Assembly: GCF_017549005.1 (NCBI RefSeq)
Contig: NZ_JAFYYT010000056.1
Coordinates: 1 to 64,000, forward strand
Reading direction: 5' to 3'
DNA length: 64,000 nucleotides
Source: Ruminococcus sp.
GTDB taxonomy: Bacteria; Bacillota; Clostridia; Oscillospirales; Ruminococcaceae
The translations under genes and the position numbers were made by a program. A model generated the notes under the pieces. That model saw nothing but the letters and a program-made list of their open reading frames with translations, searched no databases and was not told the DNA's origin. Below, one piece after another: positions 23,161-31,642 of this stretch. Every line of letters begins with the position of its first letter. The first letter of the stretch is position 1.

Positions 23161-24528
23161 TTACTCCGCCGAATCCGCCATTTTCACAGCCTTCATCATG
23201 ATAGCGCACTCCAGGCGCTTCTTTTCGAGCTGACATGATATCTTGTGAGCTGTTCTTATATCGCCCATATACTGGTAATTATTGGCATTGCAGCCGCCGC
23301 TGCAATAGAACTTCGCCCAGCACTCGCGGCAGTCGGGCTTGGAATAAACATGAGCCTTTGCAAAATCGGCTTTCATTTCCTGATTGAAGGTACCATCGTC
23401 TATATTGCCCATTTTGTACTCGTCGATACCCACGAACTGGTGACACGGGAAGATATCTCCGTCGGGGGTGATAGCAACATAGTCGTTTCCGCAGCCGCAG
23501 CCCCTGAGTCTCTTTATAGCGCAGGGCCCCTGGTCGAGGTCGAGCATGAAGTGGAAGAAATTGAACTTCCTGCCCTTCTTCTCATTTTCGAGGAGCTTCA
23601 GCGCAAGCTTTTCGTACTCCGCAAAAACAGCAGGAAGATCCTTTTCGGTAAGTGCGTAGATATCGTCGTCGCCCACAACGGGCTCTACGGATATCTGGTC
23701 GAAGCCTGCCTCATTGAGGGCAAAAACGTCGTTTGAGAAATCGAGGTTCTTGTTGGTGAAAGTACCTCTTACATAGTATTCCTTATCGCCTCTGCCTGCA
23801 ACGAGCTTCTTGTACTTGGGCATGATGATATCATAGCAGCCCTGACCGTTGGGCAATACGCGGAAATAGTCGTTGACTTCCTTTCGGCCGTCGATAGAAA
23901 GTACTACGTTTGACATCTCACGGTTGATGAAATCTATCTTCTCATCATCGAGGAGGAGTCCGTTCGTAGTGATAGTGAAGCGAAACTTCTTATTATATTC
24001 CTTTTCGCGGCTTCTTGCGTACTCGACTACCTGCTTTACCACGCCGAAGTTCATCAGGGGCTCGCCGCCGAAGAAATCAAGTTCAAGGTTGGGGCGGTCT
24101 CCCGAGTTTTCCAGGAGGAAGTCGATAGCGTGCTTGCCTGTCTCAAAGGACATGAGCTTTCTTCCCTTGCCGAAATCGCCTGTGGAAGCGAAGCAGTACT
24201 TGCAGCGCAGCTGACAATCGTGAGCGATATTGAGGCACATTGCCTTTATGGGAGAAGCCACGGAGTACTGAGCGTACTTCTCGTAATCGTCCTCAGAGAA
24301 GAGTATCTTGTCGTTGTAGAGCTCCACGATCTCGCTGTAGCAGTCCCTGATATCCTCGGGGGAGTACGACTTTGAGAGCTTGTCCACCACATTCTGCGGA
24401 CATTCAGCTTCAAAGGGCGGCTCAACGTTATCGAGAAGGTCGTATGTAAGCTCGTCCACAAGATGGACGCCGCCGCTGTTGACGTCAAGTACGATATTAA
24501 GCCCGTTAAGCTTATATTTATGGATCAT
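23161..24528 (-). CDS. Radical-SAM SPASM maturase of the SCIFF peptide
   Basis: The enzyme makes thioether cross-links in the SCIFF ribosomal peptide. The 455 residues carry the radical-SAM cluster motif CQLRCKYC (about 106-113) after a RiPP-recognition-like N-terminus (LNIVLDVNSGGVHLVDELTY), the GGEPL motif, and a C-terminal SPASM region with CGCGNDY, FPCHQF, CRECWAKFYCSGGCNANNY (several cysteines for auxiliary iron-sulfur clusters). The precursor lies 70 bases upstream, the arrangement found widely in Clostridia. A hairpin between the two genes likely lowers maturase expression relative to peptide. Confidence 0.93.
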   Translation of the reverse strand: MIHKYKLNGLNIVLDVNSGGVHLVDELTYDLLDNVEPPFEAECPQNVVDKLSKSYSPEDIRDCYSEIVELYNDKILFSEDDYEKYAQYSVASPIKAMCLNIAHDCQLRCKYCFASTGDFGKGRKLMSFETGKHAIDFLLENSGDRPNLELDFFGGEPLMNFGVVKQVVEYARSREKEYNKKFRFTITTNGLLLDDEKIDFINREMSNVVLSIDGRKEVNDYFRVLPNGQGCYDIIMPKYKKLVAGRGDKEYYVRGTFTNKNLDFSNDVFALNEAGFDQISVEPVVGDDDIYALTEKDLPAVFAEYEKLALKLLENEKKGRKFNFFHFMLDLDQGPCAIKRLRGCGCGNDYVAITPDGDIFPCHQFVGIDEYKMGNIDDGTFNQEMKADFAKAHVYSKPDCRECWAKFYCSGGCNANNYQYMGDIRTAHKISCQLEKKRLECAIMMKAVKMADSAE

Positions 24529-24554
24529 GTAAAAAACCTCTATTCAAAAAATAT

Positions 24555-24578
24555 GAGGCAGCATTTTCATACTGCCTC
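24555..24578 (-). terminator. Partial terminator between SCIFF peptide and maturase
   Basis: GAGGCAG/CTGCCTC with a 10-base loop; on the minus strand it is followed by ATATTTTTTG. It would let the small peptide be made in excess over its enzyme. Confidence 0.75.
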
Positions 24579-24598
24579 GACTAAACTTAGTGTTCAGC

Positions 24599-24736
24599 TT
24601 ATCTCTCGCACTTCTGATTAGCAACTGTGCATGAAGTCTTGCAAGCTGACTGGCATGAAGCCTGGCACTTGCCGCAGCCGCCCTTCTGAGCGGATTCCTT
24701 GAGATTAGCCTTATTGATAGTCTTGATATGTTTCAT
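24599..24736 (-). CDS. SCIFF ribosomal peptide precursor (six cysteines in forty-five residues)
   Basis: This 45-residue gene begins MKHIKTINKANLKESAQ and has cysteines at 21, 24, 28, 32, 36 and 43, the hallmark of SCIFF precursors: a conserved leader then a Cys-rich core spaced by Gly, Ser, Ala and Gln. A GGAGG lies 8 bases before the ATG. The peptide is modified by the downstream maturase. SCIFF is nearly universal in Clostridia but its final role is not known. The gene is easily missed because of its size. Confidence 0.95.
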   Translation of the reverse strand: MKHIKTINKANLKESAQKGGCGKCQASCQSACKTSCTVANQKCER

Positions 24737-24789
24737 TTTTTAACCCTCCATAGGAATGATACGGCTCGTGCCGTAAATTACTGATTAAC

Positions 24790-24818
24790 ATTATATCATA
24801 CTTTGAAGTACAATGCAA
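24790..24818 (-). promoter_or_regulatory. Promoter of the SCIFF operon
   Basis: TTGCAT (24813-24818), 17-base spacer and TATAAT (24790-24795) on the minus strand, about 54 bases upstream of the peptide start. Confidence 0.75.
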
Positions 24819-24854
24819 TAGTTATCAAAAATAATTTACTTTTTTACCTATATC

Positions 24855-25808
24855 TTACTCCTCCGCTGCGCTTTCATTGTTTATAGCGTCATTGACGAAA
24901 TTGTAGATACTGATATAGGTGCCCGATGTATAGTGCAGACCGTCAGATGTTGAGAAGCCGTTCCACTGAAGGAATCCGTATGAATCGAGGAAAGTGATCC
25001 TGCTGTCCAGACCGTCCCTTACAGTGCTGTTGAACTCTTCAATGCCCGAATTGAGCCTCTCGTATGAGCCGCTGCACGGATTAACTGACAAGACGATCAC
25101 CTTGTTGTTATCAAGGAATTCGTCAGGCAGACTATTGTACCAATTGAGATATGCACGGCTGTTGTGCAGATCGTTTACACCAAGGTTAAAAATGACTGTT
25201 TTATTGCGGATCTGACAGATACTGTCATGATTGCGGTTGAGCAGTGCTATGCCTACTCCGATCTCTCCGAGATAATCAATGGCAACATTATAGGACAGTC
25301 CCACTGTACGTGAGTCTCCTATCCAGAACATATCCGCATACTCACTGTCGATACGCGGAAGAGTGTACTCTGCTCCGCCATTCACAAGAGGCTGCTGGAC
25401 GTCTGATATGCCGGCTTCCGGAGTCGCCGTTTCCTGAGCTCCGCTGTTTTCGTCATTTTTCTGTTTGATGCCGTGCTGTTCGAGGAAGTCTGTGAATATA
25501 GCTCCCTCATCGCTTACCGAAACGTAAGCATAATAGGAAAGTATCATGGAAGCGTCCACTGCGTCGATGATGTTGTCACCGTTTATATCAGCGGCTGATT
25601 CCTGATAGGTGTAAAGGGGACTTTCCTGTCCCGATGACACTGACGCATATGCAGCAAGGACAGAAGAAGCATCCGTTGCGTCCACCGTGCCGTCGCCGTT
25701 TACATCGCCGAAAACATAGAGTCCGGCTGCGCCGTTAGCAGTAATACCCGCTGACGGAACGACGAGCGCCGCAGCTGCGGCAAGGCTCATAAGCGTTTTG
25801 ATTTTCAT
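24855..25808 (-). CDS. Secreted SGNH-type hydrolase with an N-terminal dockerin
   Basis: The start is set at the ATG at 25806-25808, 7 bases after GGAG; an upstream ATG overlaps the previous stop by 4 bases and is also possible. The protein (317 residues) has a signal peptide, then a dockerin with two calcium loops (GDVNGDGTVDATDAS, ADINGDNIIDAVDAS), a linker, and an SGNH/GDSL-like esterase domain with FWIGDSRTVGL (Ser nucleophile), GVNDL (Asn block) and a late DGLHY (Asp/His pair). Related enzymes remove acyl groups from sugars. The dockerin suggests it is recruited to the cellulosome; the substrate is unknown. It follows the ABC-F gene on the same transcript. Confidence 0.82.
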   Translation of the reverse strand: MKIKTLMSLAAAAALVVPSAGITANGAAGLYVFGDVNGDGTVDATDASSVLAAYASVSSGQESPLYTYQESAADINGDNIIDAVDASMILSYYAYVSVSDEGAIFTDFLEQHGIKQKNDENSGAQETATPEAGISDVQQPLVNGGAEYTLPRIDSEYADMFWIGDSRTVGLSYNVAIDYLGEIGVGIALLNRNHDSICQIRNKTVIFNLGVNDLHNSRAYLNWYNSLPDEFLDNNKVIVLSVNPCSGSYERLNSGIEEFNSTVRDGLDSRITFLDSYGFLQWNGFSTSDGLHYTSGTYISIYNFVNDAINNESAAEE

Positions 25809-25822
25809 AGATTTACTCCTTT

Positions 25823-27748
25823 TCATTGGTCAAGCTCAATCAGAAGCTCGAAATCAGCGTCGATCCTCTGTTTAAGCTCTTCGATCTCGGCACATTTGCG
25901 GTTCATCAGCTCATAATCGCTGTAGACCTCTTCTTTGCCGATCTCCTCGTTGATAGAGTCGATCTGTGCCTGTAGATCGTCGATTTCCTTTTCAAGGCGT
26001 TTCATTTCATTTTTTCTCGCAGCGTCAGCACTTCTCTGCTGTTTGCTGCGATAGCCCTTAGCGGACTTTTCTTTTGCTGCTTCCGCAGCACGCTGTTGCT
26101 TTTCGGCGTCGAGAGCTTTACGCTCCGCTGCCTGTTCCTCCCTGAGCACATCGAGATATTTATTGAAGCCATAGTTATGCAAACGATAGCTTCCGCCCGA
26201 TAGTTCGATGAGACGGTCGGAAATTTTACTTAAAAGGTAGCGGTCATGGCTCACAAATATGACCGTACCCGTATACTCGGCAAGCGCCTCCTCAATAGCC
26301 TCTTTTGAGCTAAGATCGAGGTGGTTTGTAGGCTCGTCGAGAATGAGCACGTTTCCATGCTCCTGCATCATTATTGCGAAGCAGAGCTTAGCCCGCTCGC
26401 CGCCGCTTATCACTCCTGTTTCCTTGAAAACATTCTCCCCTACAAGACGTACCTGCGCGAGGAGGCTGCGTACCTCAAGGTCAGACATGAGCGGATACCG
26501 GCTGTGGAGCTCTTCCATTACAGTAAGCTCCTTGTTAAGATTTGTGCTTTCCTGTTCAAAATAGGAAATCTTGATATTGCTGTTCCAGCGGACAGTTCCC
26601 TTGTGCGGCAGCTGTTCCTGGATTATGCGAAGCAGCGTTGATTTACCAATGCCGTTATCGCCTATGATACCGACTTTTTCGCCTCTGCGGACTTCAAAGT
26701 CGAGGGTATCCACAAGTGTTTTGCGTGAAGCGCCCTCCCCTACGGAAATGTCCACGCCCTTTACCTTGAGCACGTCGATAGGCGGCTCAACTGCGTATGT
26801 GAAGCGGATCTTCGCGTGTTTTGTGTCGTGGACGGGGCGTTCTACGCGCTCGATCTTCTCGAGCTGTTTTCTGCGGCTCTGAGCCATTTTGGTAGTTGAC
26901 GCACGGACGAGATTCCTTGCAACGTAGTCCTCCAGTTGAGCTATCTGCTTCTGCTGGAGCTCGTATTCCTTCTCGCGGCGGGCGTCGTTCTCCTCCCGCT
27001 GTCTGACAAAGGCAGTATAATCGCCTCTGTAGCGTGTGAGAGTACCTCTTTCTATCTCGCAGATAGAGGTGCAGAGCCTGTCAAGGAAGTAGCGGTCATG
27101 GGAAACTATGAGGATAGCGCCCTTGTAGGAGCGGAGGTAGTCCTCAAGCCACATGATCGTCTTGAAATCAAGGTGGTTGGTCGGCTCATCGAGTATGAGC
27201 AGATTCGGCTCCTCAAGCAGGAGCCTGGCGATGCAGAGTCTGGTTTTTTCTCCGCCGCTGAAGCCCGAAACGGTACGGTTCAGCTCTTCTCCCGAAAAGC
27301 CCATGCCGTTGAGTACCATGCGTATCTTCACATCGGTGTTGTAGCCGTCGTTGGCTTCCACCCATGACGAGAGCTGCTGATACTCGTCCGCAGCGGAATC
27401 ATCGCCCATTTCTATTTCAAGCTCAATTTCACGGAGGCGGTCTATAGCTTTATGTATAGGTCCGAATACGCTTCTCATCTCGTCGATGACGGTATTCTCC
27501 GTGTTCAGTCCGCCCATCTGTTCGAGGTAGCCCACGGTGGTCTTGGCAGCCATAGAAACTATGCCGTCCTTTTCCGTGAAGCGGTCGGGTTCGACCGAGC
27601 CCGTGAGTATTTTCAGCAGCGTTGATTTTCCGCAGCCGTTGTTTCCCACGAGACCTATCCTGTCGTTCTCATCAATGGTGAGCGAAACGTTATTGAGTAC
27701 CTGGTTTCCGTTATAGAATTTATTGATGTTCGTTAAACTTGCAAGCAT
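25823..27748 (-). CDS. ABC-F family ATPase (ribosome-associated type)
   Basis: ABC-F proteins lack membrane domains and act on ribosomes, some protecting against antibiotics. The 641 residues hold two nucleotide-binding domains: Walker A GNNGCGKST (about 36-44) with signature SGGEKTR and LLILDEPTNHLD, and Walker A GDNGIGKST with signature SGGERAK and VLILDEPTNHLD. Between them is the charged linker (about 240-300) and at the end a coiled coil rich in Glu, Lys and Arg (about 545-640). This is the usual layout of YdiF/Uup-like members. The subtype, housekeeping or resistance, cannot be told by eye. Confidence 0.93.
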   Translation of the reverse strand: MLASLTNINKFYNGNQVLNNVSLTIDENDRIGLVGNNGCGKSTLLKILTGSVEPDRFTEKDGIVSMAAKTTVGYLEQMGGLNTENTVIDEMRSVFGPIHKAIDRLREIELEIEMGDDSAADEYQQLSSWVEANDGYNTDVKIRMVLNGMGFSGEELNRTVSGFSGGEKTRLCIARLLLEEPNLLILDEPTNHLDFKTIMWLEDYLRSYKGAILIVSHDRYFLDRLCTSICEIERGTLTRYRGDYTAFVRQREENDARREKEYELQQKQIAQLEDYVARNLVRASTTKMAQSRRKQLEKIERVERPVHDTKHAKIRFTYAVEPPIDVLKVKGVDISVGEGASRKTLVDTLDFEVRRGEKVGIIGDNGIGKSTLLRIIQEQLPHKGTVRWNSNIKISYFEQESTNLNKELTVMEELHSRYPLMSDLEVRSLLAQVRLVGENVFKETGVISGGERAKLCFAIMMQEHGNVLILDEPTNHLDLSSKEAIEEALAEYTGTVIFVSHDRYLLSKISDRLIELSGGSYRLHNYGFNKYLDVLREEQAAERKALDAEKQQRAAEAAKEKSAKGYRSKQQRSADAARKNEMKRLEKEIDDLQAQIDSINEEIGKEEVYSDYELMNRKCAEIEELKQRIDADFELLIELDQ

Positions 27749-27989
27749 TGCAAAATTCCTTTTTCAGCCCTGTGTACAATGAGCATAAGGCTTTTTTGTA
27801 CAGGCTGCATTCAAATATGAAGCTTTCCCCGCAGTGTTCCACAAAGGGGGCAGCATATATATACAACCATAATAACACTTTCAGTACAAAATGTCAATGG
27901 TCACGGTCAATATAATTATCATATAGACAGTTGGAGAATTTATACAATATTCATTAAATATTACGAATATTCATACTTAAATGAATAAA

Positions 27990-28203
27990 AAAGCGAAAAG
28001 GTCTCTCGCTGCGGAGAGACCTTTTCTCAGGAATATAAAAAGTGAGAGGGTAAATAACGTGACCTGTGAAGCACGAGCTCTGCGAGTAAAGTATATTCCC
28101 CGCAGAGCTGCCTGAACTCCGTCGGGGATATGCTTTTCCCCTGAAAGACATGGTGTGGGGCGGAAACTCCGACCGTCCCGTTTCTTGCAGTTAATGCCTT
28201 TGA
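27990..28203 (-). ncRNA. Candidate structured RNA upstream of the ABC-F gene
   Basis: A minus-strand promoter at 28209-28236 would start a transcript near 28202. It holds a GGGG/CCCC hairpin near 28125-28142, a 9-base-pair hairpin AGCTCTGCG/CGCAGAGCT (about 28074-28108) and ends at a strong intrinsic terminator at 27996-28025, about 250 bases before the ABC-F start. No convincing protein is coded within it. It could be a stand-alone small RNA of about 210 bases or a leader that controls ABC-F by attenuation. I could not match it to a known family. Confidence 0.45.
27996..28025 (-). terminator. Intrinsic terminator of the candidate RNA
   Basis: AAAAGGTCTCTC/GAGAGACCTTTT with a 6-base loop, followed on the minus strand by CGCTTTTTT. 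Confidence 0.85.
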
Positions 28204-28208
28204 TTATC

Positions 28209-28236
28209 ATTATAGCACATTTTATTGCAAAAACAA
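28209..28236 (-). promoter_or_regulatory. Promoter of the candidate RNA
   Basis: TATAAT (28209-28214) and TTGTTT (28231-28236) on the minus strand with a 16-base spacer. Confidence 0.5.
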
Positions 28237-28299
28237 TGAAAAATACTATTTTTTCAAGGAGATTTTTTGAAATTCCCACAACAAATATATATAATTGTC

Positions 28300-28328
28300 T
28301 TGCATTCGGCACATAATTATGATACAAT
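28300..28328 (+). promoter_or_regulatory. Promoter of the hybrid regulator gene
   Basis: TTGCAT (28300-28305), 17-base spacer and TACAAT (28323-28328), 60 bases before the start of the plus-strand regulator. Confidence 0.65.
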
Positions 28329-28387
28329 AGTACATATAAATCATAGCTTTGCGAAGCAAAATTATGATTTACGAAAGGAGTGAGAGC

Positions 28388-30625
28388 ATGAACAGAAGAA
28401 TACTTATAGGCGTAGTCATCGCGGACTGCCATATCGACTTCCAGTGCGAGATACTCCGCGGCATCATCACCCAGGCTTTCAAGAGCAACTGCGATATCGC
28501 GGTAATAGCTCCCCTCCACGATTTTTCCGTACATTCGGTGCATAAGGACGCTGAAAAGTCCATTTTCGACCTCATTCTCTCCGACAGCATAGACGGTATC
28601 ATCTATGACAGGAACACCTTCCATGACGATGATATCTGCCGCTATATCGACAGCCTATGCAAGCGCTCGGAGAAGCCCGTTATGCTCCTTGACCACAACG
28701 GCCACAACAGCTTCGAGACCACCTCGGTGGACGACCGCGAAGCCTTTGAGATAATCACCGACCACCTTATAAATATTCACGGTTTCAGAAAAATATACTG
28801 CCTGACAGGTCCGAAAAACACTTTCAGCGGCGAGGAAAGACTTGCAGGCTATAAGAGCTCCATGAAGAAGCACGGTCTGAGCATCGGCAGGGACTGGTGC
28901 GAATACGGAGATTTCTGGCTTGAAGCTCCAAAAAAATTCGCAAAGCGCATACTCAGCGGCGAACTTGAACGCCCTGAAGCAATAGTTTGCGGAAACGACG
29001 TAATGGCAATAACTCTTACAAAGCTGTTCACGGACGCAGGTGTGAGAGTTCCCGAAGATATAGCCATAACGGGCTATGACGCCTCCATAGAGGGCTACCA
29101 GTCCACGCCGTCCATAACCAGCTACAGCCGCCCGAATTTCCAGCTTGGGGCAGAGTCTGTAAGGCGGCTCTACCGCATAATCACGGGAAAAATATGCAGC
29201 AGAGTGCCAAACGAGAACGGCGAGCTCCGCCTGGGCGAGAGCTGCGGCTGTTCCGAAAACCCGGGACTCCGCCATAACATACAGCGAAACCTCAGCATTA
29301 ACAGCCGTTTCGAGTCTCAGCTCCTTTACGGCGATATGCTTTTCGATATCACCAACGCAGACAATATTGCCACCTTTGCCGACAGGCTGGATAATTACAC
29401 CTACTTCCTGCATAAAATGAGAAGGGTGCGTATCTGCCTTACCAAGAGCTATATCGACTCGACCGTTGACAAGAACGCAGAGGAGCTCGGCTTCCATACG
29501 GGAGATGTTATGAAGGTGGTACTGGCAAAGTCCGCTATATGGCGCGAATCCGAGAGCCGCGGCTTTTTCAGTTCCTCAGACCTCCTCCCCGATTACAGCG
29601 AGGAGCGCAGCTACCCCTCCGCTTTCTTTCTCTCTCCCCTGCACTACAATAACAACTTCTTCGGCTACTGCGCCGTTTCATTCGGAAAAGAACCGCGCTC
29701 GTTCAGCTCCCTCTATATGAAATGGATAAACTACGTGAACGTAGCCCTTGAACAGGTGCGTATAAAGGCTATTACCAACCGCACTATCCTCAATACCAGC
29801 AAGGCTCTGCTCTACGACCATATAACAGGTCTTCTCAACAGGAGCGGCATTGAACAGGAGTTCGGCACAAAGCTCTCCGCAGAGACGGGCAACGGCTTTA
29901 TCGAGTGCGCCGCCTTTGAGCTCCACGGACTGAAAAAAGCCTACTATCAGAGCGGCGAGGAAAAGTCCAACAGTATCATGGCTGCCTTTGCAAAGAAGCT
30001 CCGTTCCTGTATCAGGAACAGGGAAATATGCGGCGCATGGGCTTCGCAGACCCTCTGCGTCATAAGTCCGCAGGAGGGACGGGCAGAGGAAATATACAGC
30101 GAGCTCTGCGGCAAGATAAAGGATACCCAGTTCAGCGGCGAGGAAAACTGCAACATCGACTTCTCGGTAGGCGTTTGCAGACTGGAGATAACACCATCCG
30201 CCGACCTTTCGGACGCTATGTACAAGGCAACGGTGAACCGCGTATTCACCTACACCATATCAGAGCCTACCTCAAATCCTCAGTTTGAGAAGCTCTGTCT
30301 CCTCAGGAACAGGATAAAGAAGAACCCCGAGCTCCCCTGGAGCATAAGCGAGATAGCGGAAAGCCTCTATCTCAGCAAGAGCTATCTGCAAAAGATATAC
30401 AAATCCTACTTCGGCAGGAGCATTATCGAGGAAATGATACAATTCCGCATAGAAAACGCCAAGACGCTGCTCTCACAGACGGATATGACCGTCACGGAGA
30501 TATCCCGTGAGTGCGGCTACTCGTCATACAACTACTTCGTCCGCCAGTTCAGGTCCAGCGAGGGCTGCTCGCCGTCTGACTACCGCGATGAACAGAAAAG
30601 AAAGGCTGAAGAAAATGAAGGCTGA
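28388..30625 (+). CDS. Hybrid regulator: LacI-type sensor, degenerate GGDEF-like domain, AraC DNA-binding domain
   Basis: The start is the ATG at 28388 after GGAGTGAGAGC; a longer frame needs a TTG. The 745 residues run: a periplasmic-binding-protein-like sensor as in LacI regulators (about 1-280, with FGRKIYCLTG-type strands and the PEDIAITGYDAS motif), a linker, a GGDEF-like fold (about 470-615; starts DHITGLLNRSGIEQEF, but the GG(D/E)EF loop is absent, GAWASQTLCVI instead), and a C-terminal AraC pair (SISEIAESLYLSKSYLQKIY; VTEISRECGYSSYNYFVRQF). The sensor likely binds a sugar, and the central domain probably no longer makes cyclic di-GMP. It has no N-terminal LacI DNA-binding domain. Confidence 0.85.
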   Translation: MNRRILIGVVIADCHIDFQCEILRGIITQAFKSNCDIAVIAPLHDFSVHSVHKDAEKSIFDLILSDSIDGIIYDRNTFHDDDICRYIDSLCKRSEKPVMLLDHNGHNSFETTSVDDREAFEIITDHLINIHGFRKIYCLTGPKNTFSGEERLAGYKSSMKKHGLSIGRDWCEYGDFWLEAPKKFAKRILSGELERPEAIVCGNDVMAITLTKLFTDAGVRVPEDIAITGYDASIEGYQSTPSITSYSRPNFQLGAESVRRLYRIITGKICSRVPNENGELRLGESCGCSENPGLRHNIQRNLSINSRFESQLLYGDMLFDITNADNIATFADRLDNYTYFLHKMRRVRICLTKSYIDSTVDKNAEELGFHTGDVMKVVLAKSAIWRESESRGFFSSSDLLPDYSEERSYPSAFFLSPLHYNNNFFGYCAVSFGKEPRSFSSLYMKWINYVNVALEQVRIKAITNRTILNTSKALLYDHITGLLNRSGIEQEFGTKLSAETGNGFIECAAFELHGLKKAYYQSGEEKSNSIMAAFAKKLRSCIRNREICGAWASQTLCVISPQEGRAEEIYSELCGKIKDTQFSGEENCNIDFSVGVCRLEITPSADLSDAMYKATVNRVFTYTISEPTSNPQFEKLCLLRNRIKKNPELPWSISEIAESLYLSKSYLQKIYKSYFGRSIIEEMIQFRIENAKTLLSQTDMTVTEISRECGYSSYNYFVRQFRSSEGCSPSDYRDEQKRKAEENEG

Positions 30626-30962
30626 AGTAATACTTATGAAATGTCCCGAAGCTAACCGTATCTACGGCGTGAGAGTCGAGGAATGGCAGGGAGACTGGTT
30701 CAGGACATGGGCTTTCCCCGTCGACCCGAAACGAGCCTCTCACGAAGGCTTCGACAGGAACGAGATAAAGGGCAACCTCTACCCTGCCAACGAATACAAC
30801 GGCTGTCCGTACTGCAAGTCGGTACGCTTCGTGCAGTGCAGCCGCTGCGGCAAGCTGAGCTGCTGGAACAACGAAGAACGCATAACCTGCGGCTGGTGCG
30901 GTCTCACAGGCGATGTCACCTCCACTGAAGATGAAATAGAAGTTAAAAGCGGAGATTATTGA
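30615..30962 (+). CDS. Small zinc-ribbon protein resembling the TerY-C metal-binding domain
   Basis: The start is the ATG at 30615, overlapping the end of the regulator gene by 11 bases. The 115 residues have an N-terminal beta region (EVILMKCPEANRIYGVRVEE) and four Cys pairs arranged CPYC, CSRCGK, SCW and CGWC in the second half, typical of a treble-clef or double zinc ribbon. It resembles the C-terminal metal-binding domain linked with TerY proteins in tellurium-type clusters; a VWA/PP2C pair of that kind lies at 43.3-45.2 kb. The link is inference. Confidence 0.6.
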   Translation: MKAEVILMKCPEANRIYGVRVEEWQGDWFRTWAFPVDPKRASHEGFDRNEIKGNLYPANEYNGCPYCKSVRFVQCSRCGKLSCWNNEERITCGWCGLTGDVTSTEDEIEVKSGDY

Positions 30963-30978
30963 TAAAGGAGATAATATT

Positions 30979-31626
30979 ATGGCTTCTGTTATTGTCAAGG
31001 GTTCGGGAAGCGTTTCCGTAAAGCCCGACCTCATTCGTCTTGAACTTGATATGCAGACACGAAGCAGCGACTGCGGAGAGGCTATGGACAAAGCCGAAAA
31101 CGGTCTCGCAGAACTCATCGGCATACTCGAAACGGAGGGCTTCGAGAGAGAGGACCTCAAGACCTCAGACTTCAATGTGCATACGGAATACGAGTCTGTT
31201 CCCGACGAAAACAATATCTATCACAGCGTTTTCAAGGGATATTGCTGCGACCACTCCATGAAGATAGAGTTCAGCCTCGACACCCGGCGTCTTGCAGCGG
31301 TGCTCAGGGCAGTTTCAGCCTCGGAGGCAGCTCCGCAGATATCGGTATACTTCACGGTAAAGGACGAGGAGGCAGCCCGTGAGGAGCTTATCCGCCTTTC
31401 CTCCGCAAATGCACGCAAAAAAGCTGAGCTTCTCTGTGAAGCCTCGGGCACAAAACTGGGAAAGCTGCTGAAAATAAGCTACGACCGCTCGGATATGAGC
31501 TTCGTTTCGCAGGCACGATACGCAATGGACATGAATTGTCTCCGTGCAGAGGCAAAAGCCGTGAGCATAGCTCCCGACGATATAAAACTCACCGACTTCG
31601 CAGAATTTGAATGGGAGATACTCTGA
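30979..31626 (+). CDS. SIMPL-domain (DUF541) protein
   Basis: The 215-residue protein matches the SIMPL/DUF541 pattern: VIVKGSGSVSVKPDLIRLEL at the start, alternating (x)TSDFNVHTEYE, and later SSANARKKAELLCEASGTKLGKLLKI. Relatives are surface or cytoplasmic proteins of uncertain role, linked in some bacteria with signalling or oxidative stress. It has no signal peptide, so it is probably cytoplasmic here. GGAG precedes the ATG, 16 bases after the previous gene. Confidence 0.85.
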   Translation: MASVIVKGSGSVSVKPDLIRLELDMQTRSSDCGEAMDKAENGLAELIGILETEGFEREDLKTSDFNVHTEYESVPDENNIYHSVFKGYCCDHSMKIEFSLDTRRLAAVLRAVSASEAAPQISVYFTVKDEEAAREELIRLSSANARKKAELLCEASGTKLGKLLKISYDRSDMSFVSQARYAMDMNCLRAEAKAVSIAPDDIKLTDFAEFEWEIL

Positions 31627-31642
31627 GGAAGGTGTATGCTGC

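Noticed and set aside
28655-29497. 280-residue open frame opposite the hybrid regulator
   Set aside because: Shadow of the plus-strand gene; no start signal and no family features.
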